Source of the DNA: Cenococcum geophilum 1.58
Taxonomy: Eukaryota > Ascomycota > Dothideomycetes > Gloniales > Gloniaceae
Length of the DNA stretch: 64,000 nucleotides
NCBI GenBank assembly: GCA_001692895.1
Contig: KV748236.1
Coordinates: 992,241 to 1,056,240 of the forward strand
Direction of reading: 5' to 3'
The notes beneath the pieces were generated by a model, which searched no databases, was not told where the DNA came from, and worked only from the letters and a program-made list of their open reading frames with translations. Positions within the stretch are counted from its first letter, which is position 1, and each line of letters opens with the position of its first letter. Both the position numbers and the translations under genes were made by a program. Below are positions 47,652 through 58,400 of this stretch, one piece after another.

Positions 47652-49452
47652 ATGGCAACCAGCAAGCCGGGGAGCCCAATCGCAGAGGTCCTTGCAGACT
47701 CCAAACTTGGAGCCGGGGAGGCAACGCCACATCCACGGGAAGATCCGAAGTCGTCTTCCGCAGATACTCAGCTTTCTGAGGAAAAGCCTTCTGAGGCAAC
47801 TCCATCAGATGGGGAGGAGGAGGAAGAAGCAGTCGTCAAGCTCAACCGAAAGCAATTGGCCATTATGACTATCGCTATGGCTTTTGCTATCTTCCTCATC
47901 GCACTAGACGAAACCATCATCTCAACTGCCATCCCCCGTATAACTGATCAATTCCACTCTCTCAACGATGTTGGCTGGTACGGTTCAGCTTATATGCTCA
48001 CGATGTGCTGTTTCCAGCTCCATTACGGGAAGCTGTATCAGCATTTCCCCACAAGGATCATCTTTATCACTTCAATCGCGCTTTTTGAGCTAGGATCGCT
48101 TATTTGCGCCGTCAGTCCCAACTCCCCTGCTCTGATAATTGGTCGCGCGGTTGCGGGAAGTGGAGCGTCAGGCGTGGTGAGCGGGGTTCTAATAATAATC
48201 GCGAAGGCAGTGCCATTGCGGGAAAGGTCAATGTATACCGCTGCTGTTGGATCAGTATATGGCATCGCATCGATTATTGGGCCGCTCCTTGGCGGAGTTA
48301 TCACGGACAGCCGGTTGACGTGGAGATGGTACGTGTCAGGCTCTTAGGAACACGGCTATCCACTAACAGAAAACCCAGGTGCTTCTATATAAATCTACCC
48401 ATTGGAGGATTTGTTGTGGTTGTCATTGGGCTACTGTACAGACCTCCCAAAACTAAAAGCTCCCAACAGGACATCACGATTACCCAGAAACTTAAAATGC
48501 TAGACCCGATTGGGTTATTCTTGTTTGTTCCGGCAATGGTCTGCCTCATACTTGCCTTGCAGCTGAGCGGGGGGAACAACTCCTGGAGTAGTCCGCAAGT
48601 GATAGCATTGCTTACATTATTTGGTGTCTTTATCATCTCTTTCATAGCCGTCCAGATCTGGCTACAGGAAGGCGCTACTTTGCCGCCACGCATTGCTAAG
48701 AAGCGGACTGTTGCATTTGCTGCGTTCTACGCCATGTGCCTGGACGGTGCCTACTACACTTTAACCTACTATGTACGTGCAGCCAGGCTTCACTTTCCTG
48801 CCCACAGCCTCACGTCCAGTGTTAGTTCCCCATCTGGTTCCAAGCCATCCAAGGCACCACCGCCGCCTCATCCGGAATTCACCTGCTCCCGCTCATCCTC
48901 GGTGCTTTCATAACAACAATCCTAGCTGGCGTCATCGTTTCAACATATGGCTTCCACATCCCTTTCATCGTCGCCGCAACTATCCTCACAACCATCGGCT
49001 GCGGCCTGCTTACGACCCTCGACGTCCATGCCGGGCCCGCAAAGTGGATCGGCTATCAGGCCCTTGCTGGCATCGGAGTCGGCCTCGGCATGCAGCAGGC
49101 TGTCATAGCCGTGCAAAACGTGCTGAGCCCAGAGGACATGCCAATCGGAACCGCCGTTATTGCCTTCTTCCAGACGCTCGGCCCCGCCATTATGGTTTCG
49201 GTCGCGCAGAACGTGTTCGACCAGAGGCTGACGGCGGGGCTGGGAGCCAACGCGCCGGGTGTCAGTACCAGCTCTATTCTTGTCTCGGGGGCTACGAATG
49301 TTACAAGGGTGGTAAAGCCGGCTGAGCTACCACTTGTTCTTGTCGATATCAATAATGCGCTGACGCAGACGTGGTACGTGGCTGTCGCTGTGGCTGCGCT
49401 GTCAGGTATCGGCGCGTGTGGGATGGAGTGGAAAGGGTTGCGGAAGACTTAG
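47652..49452 (+). CDS. MFS efflux transporter, DHA2-like 14-TM type (three exons, 565 aa)
   Basis: The start is ATG 47652. The exons 47652-48328, 48379-48772 and 48826-49452 join in frame across 50- and 53-nt introns. After a hydrophilic acidic N-terminus (DGEEEEEAVVKL) come many membrane helices. The motif LDETIISTAIPRITDQF is typical of drug:H+ antiporter family 2, as are the loop GVITDSRLTWRWCFYINLP and LTYYFPIWFQAIQGTTAASS. It would sit in the plasma membrane and export the cluster's product, giving self-protection. The coding sequence appears intact, unlike its neighbours. The direct neighbour is the divergently transcribed imine reductase, 485 bp away. Confidence 0.92.
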
Positions 49453-49779
49453 ACGAGTAGTCTAGGCCCTAAATATGCCATGCCTTCTACAACGCTACTT
49501 TACCGCGCAGGCCAACTTGATGGTGAATCGGCAATCTAGACGGCTTCAAGTAAGACAGAGCTCCATAGCAGCAGCTTGTTCAGCATGTCCTACGGAATAC
49601 AACTAGCAGCGACAGGGCCCCAATAAAGCATAACGGGGGATAGGTCCGGGGATTATCATGGGCTCGTTGCGTGTTCATTTCACCTGCGAATGATCAAGCT
49701 ACGACTTTTCAAAGGGGTTGAATGGGTGGCTGGCTTATCGACATGCATCGACATGATCCACTTCTTGGTTTTTGCATAG
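49453..49779. other. Intergenic, no gene seen
   Basis: This holds 3' flank of the transporter and sequence of ordinary composition without a conserved frame. Confidence 0.4.
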
Positions 49780-50080
49780 TAGTCTTTGGCCTTTCGATTA
49801 CACTTTCTGGAGAGATATCCGCATCCCCGTTTGTGTCGGTGAAAAGGTTGTTAACAAACTCCCAATTCACGAAGTCTCGGGGTTTGTAGCATTCCACGAA
49901 TTGAAATAGTCCGCCTATAGTCAGATTCCCATTCACAACTGTTTTATTCTCTCCAACGGCGTAATAGATGTCTCCTATGTGAATGATGCCGGTGCCATGG
50001 GCTTACATATATTGACCAGTGTTTGGCACAGTCCAAGTCCCACCGGGATCAATGTCAAGGGCATTGCTGGCTGGGAGGCC
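49780..50080 (-). pseudogene. GH43-like exo-galactanase fragment
   Basis: The minus strand reads SNALDIDPGGTWTVPNTGQYM, a stop (TAA), then AHGTGIIHIGDIYYAVGENK and FQFVECYKPRDFVNWEFVNN. This is the start of a family 43 glycoside hydrolase of the exo-beta-1,3-galactanase type, where the usual text is IQAHGxGI...YYWFGEDKT...CYSSxDLVNW. Only about 100 codons remain, with one in-frame stop where Gln is expected. The active-site Asp regions are otherwise missing. It is a relic unrelated to the cluster chemistry. Confidence 0.65.
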
Positions 50081-50616
50081 ACGGCCTCATTTTTGCTTTT
50101 ATTCCTGAGGCTTTTATGGTCTCTAGCCCGTCCTAATACTACAGAGAACTTCTTATAGTTTCATGCTTGATGTTCCCTCGTTTTTATAGCGCTGCTTTAG
50201 GAAGTCCCATAGTATTAGTTACCGCATGCCCAATTGAATAGATACCCTGACAGACGTTCCACCGGCCGAGATACTGGGGTGAGATATTTACTCAGGGCCT
50301 AACCTTGCTCCGCATAAAGGCCTACAACGCTAGAGACTTAGTAGAGCGGAGCTATCTTCCGCGCACCTCAAATGTCCTAAAAGCTTACTTAGATTAACTC
50401 GCTCTAGTTTATATGGTGCAGAATGCATCTGCTTAAACTGCGATTGTACTAAGGTATTCTGAAGACACGAAACAGTTTGCACCTACCAATGCAATCCTGG
50501 CCCGCTCATTGGTATCTTTGTTGCCCGAAACCCAACAAGAACAGCGAAACGCCGATAGAGATTCATGTAAAACGCCAGAAATCCATGTAAATGCAATAAT
50601 AAGATGCCAAGATATG
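50081..50616. other. Intergenic, no gene seen
   Basis: It probably contains the 3' untranslated region of the cyclin gene at its right end. I find no conserved frame or repeat. Confidence 0.4.
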
Positions 50617-51906
50617 CTACTCTTCGACTTCGCCTTCCTCACTGACGTCATCTTCTTGCTGCGTGGTTCCGTTGACCGGAGGCGATAGCATTTTAGAGTC
50701 TCGATCAGCAGCACTATTCTGTTCGATTTTAATCCGTTTTGCCTCCCTATCATCATCTTCGACTTTTGCGGCCCTGGATACCTCGCCATTCTGAAATTTC
50801 TCATCTTTGACCTTTGGGTGCCCTGAGGATCCATTCGTAGCATTCCTATCGGCGCCGTCGTCTCTCCGTCTCTTGAGGCTCTGGTCGCTAATACTTCTCT
50901 CCATCCCCACAGAGCTAGTAGTAGGACTCAATGGGGTCTGTGATGTCCTTAGTCTCGTCTTCGCGTCTTGAGGATCTTCGTCCTCTGGTGTCCGAAGACC
51001 TACGTAGATGCTTTCACTCCCATCCTTATTAGGCACATTCTCGTAGACGGCAGCCATATGATTGCACGCCTTCCTAATGTCCTTCAGCGGTATATGCTGA
51101 ACTTCCCACCAAGGTTTGCCGTCTTCGTCGGGGAAGGCCATTTCGCACAGCTTTGCTGCACAGTAGAGTGACGCTGCTGCTATTGTGCGCGATGTGAAGA
51201 GAAGGCAGAGCTGTGTGATGGCAGTATCATTGAGGAAGGACCATGCAGCGTCGCGCAGCTTTTTGTTGTGTTCCACTCCCAGGTATTGGAGCATTGCGTA
51301 CATGGTCTTGTAAGGAGGTTCAACTGTTAGATCGAAGCAGATTGTCTCGAGGAGGACGTCTTCGTTGTAAAGTATGGTGTCGCGCCACCGCCAGAAGTCC
51401 TTAGTTTGCTCGTCAACGAGCTTGTTTGGATCTTTTAATGCGACACGAACGCACGCAACGACTAGCTCCTTCATCTTCCGGCAGTTTTCTTCGACCTTGG
51501 TCGCTAGAAATAGGGATGTTGCAGCAATTTGCTAGATAGCGTCAGCTCATATATTCGATTGTAAGGAACTGCCATCACTCACATAGTGGTGCAGCGGCCT
51601 GTACCCGTCCTTAGCCACAAGGGAGCGGCGCATCAAGAACCTGTGGAAAAATACAGCTGCAGTCGAAAGTGTCATTTGTGGTAACTTTAGCATCATTCCA
51701 ACCTGCAGAATGAAGTTGACGCCTTTTCTTCGCAATGTCCTCTCCTCCTCGGCGGGCATTCCATCCACAATGGAAGGTGTCTGCAGTAGTTCATCCTCGG
51801 AGAATATCCACTGTTGCTCCGCTTCCGCAACAACCGGATTCGGTGGTCGCGGCCGTTGCCGTATCGCAGGCTGGTAGCTGGAGGAGTTTGTTGCGGATGA
51901 AGGCAT
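50617..51906 (-). CDS. Cyclin T/K-type regulatory subunit of an RNA polymerase II CTD kinase (412 aa)
   Basis: Exons 51906-51583 and 51531-50617 join across a 51-nt intron (GTGAGT...CTAG), giving HHYQIAATSLFLATKVEENCRK. The first cyclin box (about residues 35-160) opens WIFSEDELLQTPSIVDGMPA and includes LPQMTLSTAAVFFHRFLMRRSL. The second runs to about 250, with LLETICFDLTVEPPYKTM and IAAASLYCAAKLCEMAFP. The C-terminal third is charged and low-complexity and ends EEGEVEE. This matches fungal P-TEFb-type cyclins (PchA/Pch1/Bur2 group), nuclear partners of Cdk9/Bur1 in transcription elongation. It is normally a housekeeping gene. Its place inside the cluster may be chance, a result of the rearrangement, or a target-copy resistance gene. 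Confidence 0.85.
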
Positions 51907-53150
51907 TACTCGGAGTATAACGGGGTTAGGCTGATTGCGACAGCTGTCGATAGGAAGGTCTTCGACGGTGTCTGGACATGGATATGGAACGAGAAGGGTT
52001 GCTAGAGGTAAGATATTAGGTCCACGGATCAAAATGGCAAAATGACGGCATTTGGTATTGACGCTGGCTGGACAATAAGTTCACGATCTCCACAGCAGAA
52101 TAAGGTATTTGAGCCTCAACTCACTCCGCATTAACTCAATTCCTTAATAAGGAGCAGCAGTAAGTTAATTATCACGTGCATCCCGCAACCACTAGCCCGC
52201 ACAGACCCTTCTTTCACCGCTTCGCCCGATTCATCTTGACATCATATCTTCACCGATGTGCAGAGAAGCCCGTCGAGGGCAAGAATCCTTCTTGGCCTTC
52301 TTAGCCTCAATCACGATGAATAATTAACGCCTATTCTTCTACGTTATAGTTGGTCGGCTCGCCTATCAGCCATCCAGAGCTTCTCCACCCTACCCCTTTT
52401 GCCAGCATTCTTCCGCAACCAGCTTCCCAGAAGCTTGAAGGTTAATCCTGCGTCGCCTATTACACATCTTGTTCGGCTTTTTTCCTATTCCGTTAAGTGG
52501 CGATAATAATGCGGTCTCGGCTGTGCAACGTCCGACGCTTCAGCTTTGTTCTTCTCAGCCCATTCATTGTGCTAGCCTTACGACTATTCTAAGCTAACTC
52601 CCAGATAGAGAACCAGCCTTCAAGGCAGCGTCTTGCATCTAGACCTCTTTGGAAGCTGTTCGGCAGATACGGCAGGAAGCTTGATACTGCAATCGCCGTC
52701 ATTCCTTTATGAATATTTCGGACATGATGATCGACATACGCTGTTCTCGTCCAATAGGAGAGCTGTTTCCAATTCGCATTGTAGCACGCCTTTCTATTGC
52801 ATTTTTAGTCGTAGGAAGAATATATTTAAGGATGGATAAGCTTTCTTTGGCTTGGGATCTGATGTCATTTTCTCTATCTTCAGATAAGTTCTGCTGGGTG
52901 GCTATACGGGCGCATCGGTATCTCGCTTCTTGCGTAAATCCTGAGGAGGTGCTTATACCTGTAGCTAAGCCACGCCAATCCGCCATCTTGCTAGGAATCT
53001 ATCTTGGCATTGAGGCCTTACTGTTCGTTATTTGAGTTGTCTATATTAACACTGTTTCCCTTCGACCAATCTGTGGACGAGTCATCGCAGCTCTAGAGAA
53101 GAGCACTCCGTCCAAATATCCGTCTACATTCAACCCCCCCTTCCAAAACC
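51907..53150. other. Intergenic region with weak overlapping ORFs
   Basis: It carries the promoter side of the cyclin gene (51907-52300). At 52699-52986 the minus strand has a 95-codon ATG frame (MADWRGLATGISTSSGFTQE...) overlapping a plus-strand frame of 108 codons (52709-53035). Neither resembles a known family and they overlap each other, so at most one is real. I do not call a gene. Confidence 0.4.
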
Positions 53151-55050
53151 CTAAAACCACACCACCTTATTAATCGTGCCCAAACCCGTCACATACCCCA
53201 CCCTAACCAGCCGCTGCTCCACCGACGCCCGGATATTCAACCGCACCACGCGCATCTCCTCCGGAACATCCTCCATCCGCCCAACCCTCCCAATCGGCAG
53301 TTCCACTCCGCATCGCACGTCCGCCGCGCCGCCATCTCCCGCACCTCCTACCGGAGAGCCCATGCTCGCACCAGACGACGGTCGGCCGCGCAACGGGCGA
53401 GGGAGAGGACCGCCATAGCCGTCCAGCCCTTCCTCGATCCGCACGTATTCCGCCGCCACCGCCGCCGCGCCGTCGGAGTCCCACATGCCCTCGCGCCGCC
53501 GCGAGGTCCGTAGTAGGGTGATGGCGCGGCGGCGCACGAGCGGGTCGCGGCAGGTGGTCGCGACCATGAAGAGCGGGACGATGGGGGAGAGCTCGAAGGA
53601 GGGGATGAAGGAGGGTTGGGGCGGGGAGGGCGGGCGTGGCGCGAGGGGTGCGTGGGTGCGTGAGGGGGAGGGGCGGAGGGGGAGGGGCTGCGGCGCCGGG
53701 TCTAGAGGCGGCGGGGTGGGGGCGAGAGGGCCCGGGTGACGGTGGTGGTGGTTGGGGCGGGCGCGGAGGTGCGTCTTCTGGCGGTAGCGGGGGAGAGGGA
53801 GGACAGAGATTCGGAGAGCTCGACGATGGTGCGGAAGGAGGAGAGGTGCGCGTCCCAACGCATCTCGCTCCCTGCCGCGTCCTGCGCCATGACTTGGTAC
53901 ATCGCACCGTAGATCCTGAGCAGCGTGATGCCGGCATAGGTTTTGGGTTTTTGGAGCGCGCTGGAGGGGAGCGAGGCCGCGTATGCCTCGAATGCTATGA
54001 CCCAGGCCTGGAAACATGTGAGGAGCCGCGCGGATGCGGCGATGAACACGGGGTTAGAATATGGATCCGACTCGATGTCGGGGTCGAAGATGCCGTAGAT
54101 CCACATCACGAAGCGTAAAAGTTCGACGAGGTCGTTGCGAGCGCTTGCGGTGCTGGTGTAGATGGCTGGGATGTTCGGGCAGGCTGGCCGATAGGATTTA
54201 TCGTACTTGTAAGGAGAAGACATATCGGAGAAGGTCATTGCTTGGAAATCAAAACGGAACAGGACATTAGCAATGGAATCCTGCTGGGTACTAATTGCAG
54301 CATTCTTGGAGAGCTCGCTTTGGTGTTGAGCAAGGATACGCAACCCATTTTGGAGATGCATAGCAGCAGACGCGTAGTTGCCGGCGAGATTTTCGTAGCA
54401 AACGAAAATAATGCAAGCGAGGAGCACTTTTTCTACAGGTACTTTACCATGCTTGTGATCTGTGAGGAGCTTGTTGGAGTGCCTCACTGCTTGCATATAT
54501 TGAACTAAGGCATAATCGCTTTGTTGGGCAGAGGTTCCCTGCGAGGTTCTCTCAAAGCGTTCATGTAACGTGCTGAGGGCCAGCAATCCATGCTTAATGG
54601 CGGGCTCATGATGGCTCAGTTGTAGAATCTGCTCACTCCAGAGCTCAGAATCGAAGAACTCAGTCCATTGGGGTAGGGTGCGTGTCCGAAAGTAAAAAAA
54701 GGAGCGGTTTTCATTGGCATCATCAGAGAGCTCTGCTGAAGGGCTTCTGGAGATGCTCCTCGCAGCTGGCGGGATAGATAAAAATGACGAGTTTCTGTAA
54801 GATGCCGCAACGGACGAGGGCGATTTTTGAGCGAGAGGCGCATAGCCATCACATTTACGACCGGTCTTGGTACATCGTTGGCACTCAGGCTTTGCTTCGT
54901 CACATTTGACCCGGCGGATTCTATGTTGGAGTTAGAGCAGGAAGGATTCTAGGAGAAGGAAAAGGGGTGCAACTACCTGCAGGTACCGCATCCAGTTTTC
55001 ACCCTGAGTTTGTACTGACGCTCCAATGCTCTCAACTTAGTATCATCCAT
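53151..55050 (-). CDS. Zn(II)2Cys6 transcription factor, likely pathway regulator
   Basis: ATG 55050 opens exon 1 (55050-54977). A 56-nt intron is removed and exon 2 begins at 54920, giving the binuclear cluster GCGTCRIRRVKCDEAKPECQ with RCTKTGRKCDGYAP, a standard DNA-binding zinc cluster. The fungal-specific regulatory domain follows: SEQILQLSHHEPAIKHGLLALSTLHERF, then VEKVLLACIIFVCYENLAGN. Between about 53740 and 53640, in very GC-rich low-complexity DNA, the frame changes. Conserved sequence resumes as IVPLFMVATTCRDPLVRRRAI and ends GLGTINKVVWF at 53151. A short intron near CTCTAG at about 53699, or a one-base error, would explain the change. It lies beside and divergent from NRPS part 2, so it may control the cluster. 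Confidence 0.8.
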
Positions 55051-55318
55051 AGATATAGAAGATGTGATTGAGCAAGGCAGACTGGCAGTGTCAGGTGTAC
55101 TATATAAATTATGGTCATTATTGTGTTCGGGATTGTCGAGCTGAAGCTAGTGCAGGATGGTGGCTGTGCGTAAGATGCAGGGATTGCGCCTGCAGAACCA
55201 AGACGCCCTCTTCCTTACTGTGACGTCGACTGGACACAATTGACTGGACAAACGGATCATAAATCTTTGGGCCTGTCATGACTTCTATGACGTTGGCTTG
55301 TATAGATCTTGACTACAT

Positions 55319-55488
55319 ACACCGTCTCTTTGCATCTTGTTGTAAGTGCCTGTTAATCTTGTTGATCAAACAGCGTGAATCATACCTTTTCGAGTAACAA
55401 GCGCAGCACACATAGAAAGGGTATGAATCTACATCGTTTGATCAGCGCGATTAATTTGCACTTACAACGAGATGTAAAGATACGGTGT
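55319..55488. repeat. Imperfect 70-bp inverted repeat (hairpin) abutting NRPS part 2
   Basis: The left arm (55319-55388, ACACCGTCTCTTTGCATCTT...) and right arm (55419-55488) are inverted copies with about 75-80% matches and a 30-bp loop. The right arm ends exactly where NRPS-like sequence begins. A related piece (GTTGTAAGTG ... ATCAAACAG) lies at 37811-37842, just past the broken end of NRPS part 1. It may be a small foldback/MITE element. It also lies in the promoter gap between the regulator and NRPS part 2. Confidence 0.75.
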
Positions 55489-58400
55489 GCTTTCTCCTTT
55501 CTGACCATAAGTTGCGGGAACTGGCTTCAGTTGCCAATGCTACCGTTCAAGCGGAAGAGAAACTTGGCCCATTTTCTCTAATTCAAAGCTTAGAGCTCGA
55601 AACCCAACTTCGTAAAGAAGCTGCTGCCCAATGCGCAGTGGATGATAGTAGAATACGGAATATTTATCCCTGCACGTCTTTACAAGAGGGTCTCATGGCA
55701 TCTTCGCAGAAAAAGCTTGGTGCCTATGCGGCACAGTGGGTGTTTACAGTTCCGCCTAAAGTTGGTAAGGAGGCATTCCGCGCCCTGTGGGAGAAAGTGT
55801 CACAATCTTACGATATCCTACGCACGCGCATCATGAGGATTGAGACCACTGGATCATTTCAAGTGATCCTTGATCAGGAGGTTTCCTGGCAGAACATTAT
55901 CAATCTTGAAGAGTACTTGAACCACGATCGAGAACAACCCATGGGATACGGGGAGCCACTCTGCCGGTATGCGATGGCTAAACAGGGCTCTAGAAACGAA
56001 CCGCAAAAGATGGTGTGGACCATAGGACATGCCCTGTATGACGGTTACACACTGCGTATGATATTTGCCGCTATAAATGCTTTTCATAGTGATGCGGCTT
56101 CCCCTATAACCACACCGTTTGATCGCTTCATCAAGCACTTACAGACGGTCGATGAGGTTGCTACGAAGACGTATTGGCAGACCCAGTTCTCTGACCGGCC
56201 GCCAGCCACATTCCCTGCATTGCCTTCGTCAACGTATAAGCCATTAGCCAAATCGACATTGCAGACGAAGATCACGTTCTCGCCTAGTCCTGCGCTAAAC
56301 ACTACTTTGCCGAATGTACTTCGGGCGGCCTGGGGACTGCTCGTCGGTCACTATTCCAACGATGATGATGTTGTCTTCGGCGTTACTCTCTCTGGTCGCA
56401 ATGCCCCCGTCCAGTCCATCGAGAAGATTGTCGGACCAACGCTTACAACCATTCCTACGAGAATTCAGCTACCGCGGGGCCAAAGCTTACAGGACTGGCT
56501 TGCAGCTATTCAGAGACAGGCAACAGATATGATCCCGTATGAGCAGACAGGCCTGAGCAAGATTAAAAGCTACGGAAAGGCTTGCCAAAATGCCTGCGAG
56601 TTCCAGAATCTGATCGTGATACAGTCAGCGCCCGAGATATATTCAGATGAAGACGGGATCATTCAGCTCGAAGAAAATATGGGCGACGTCGCTTACTTCA
56701 ACGACTACGCGTTGATGGTCTCGATCACGCTCAACTCAACAGGTGCAGAGGTCGTGGCAAGCTACGATGATGTTGTCTTGGATGAAAAGCAGATCAAAAG
56801 GCTAGCGAGGCATTTCGAGCATTTGCTCAACGAGATTTGTTCCAGCAGCCTGGAGAGACCTGTGGAGTCGTTGAGGCATATCAACCAGTCCGACATGAAG
56901 GAACTGGAGCATTGGAATAAGGACGTTCCTCCTGCTGAGCGGATCTGTTTGCACGACCTCATCAAGCCTAGCATGGCAAAATACCCGCATTCTCCCGCAG
57001 TTGAGTCGTGGGATGGTTGCCTCTCTTACTCAAAATTGGATGAGCTATCATCTCGTCTAGCAAGCTGCCTCATCGAGAGAGGAGTCAAGCCAGAAACTGT
57101 TGTCCCGCTTTGCTTCGAGAAGTCAGTGTGGGCTGTTGTCGCCTTACTTGGGGTTCTCAAATCCGGAGGTGCATTTGCCTTCTTGGATCCCAAACACCCG
57201 CCCGCACGGCAGAAAGTTGTTTTAGGAAAAGTCCATGCAAGCATAATACTTACGACGAAGAAGTACCACCATCTGTTTGATAACACCCGATATCAGCTTC
57301 TTGTGGTAGACTCAGAGCTGTTTTCTACTGTCGGAGACGCTGACTCGTTTCCAAGCACGGGGACACAGCCAGGCAGCATGGCGTACATTGTGTTCACTTC
57401 CGGCAGCACAGGAACGCCTAAGGGTATTATACATACTCATACGTCGGTATCCTCAAGTATTATAGCGCACGCTCCGGTGCTAGGAATCAACCGCGATTCT
57501 CGGGTTATTCAATTCTCAGCTTACACGTTCGATGTAATCATCACAGAAATCCTCGCCACGCTGATGCACGGCGGCGTAGTATGCGTGCCGTCAGATGAAG
57601 AGCGCCTTGGCGGCGGCGTTGCTGAGTGCCTTCACCGTCATGGCGTCAATTGGGCATGGCTCACGCCATCATTTGCACGATTACTCAAAGGAAAAGGGCA
57701 GGAAATTACTACTCTCAAGACGCTTATGCTTGGAGGCGAGCCGCTAAGCGCCCATGACATCGAGGAGTGGAGCAAGAGACTGGTGTTGCTGAACTGTTAC
57801 GGTGTCACCGAGGTCCAAGGCTGGGTTGTTGGCAATTACAGTAATGGTAGCCAGAGCAAGAGCGCCACTGGATTCGGTGTCGGGACGAAAGTCTGGATTC
57901 TTGATACAGACCGTCGGCCGGTGCCTATCGGCGCGACTGGAGAGATCGTATTCCAGAGCCTGACGCTGGCAGTGGGATACCTGGATGATCCCGCGAAGAC
58001 GAACCAAGCTTTCATAGACGCGCCAGTCTGGCTCTCCGGGGCAAACAAGGGCGATAAGCTCTACAGGACGGGCGACCTGGGCCGGTTCAATTCCGACGGG
58101 ACAATTCAAGTGCTCGGTAGGATCGATTTGCAGGTCAAGATACACGGTCAGAGAATGGAGCTTAGCGAAGTGGAATATCACATCAAGCGCCACCTGCCTG
58201 CCTTATCCGATGCTGCAGCCGAAGTACTTACACCTGCTGGTGAAGGGGCTACTCCCATGTTAGTCGCTTTCATCAGTCTGCCGCCGGGATACGACGAACG
58301 TGCCAATGGGATAAGAAATGATGACAGCAGTCCTTCGAAAGTCCTGCTTAGACAACTACAAAGTCAGTTGCTGAACTCACTGCCTTATTTCATGGTTCCG

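Noticed and set aside
52699..53035. Overlapping 95- and 108-codon frames on opposite strands
   Set aside because: Both have ATG starts but no recognisable motif, and they overlap almost fully, so neither can be supported.
53203..54118. Long Pro/Gly/Ala-rich frames on both strands at the regulator's 3' part
   Set aside because: They come from GC-rich codon bias in the transcription factor's low-complexity region.
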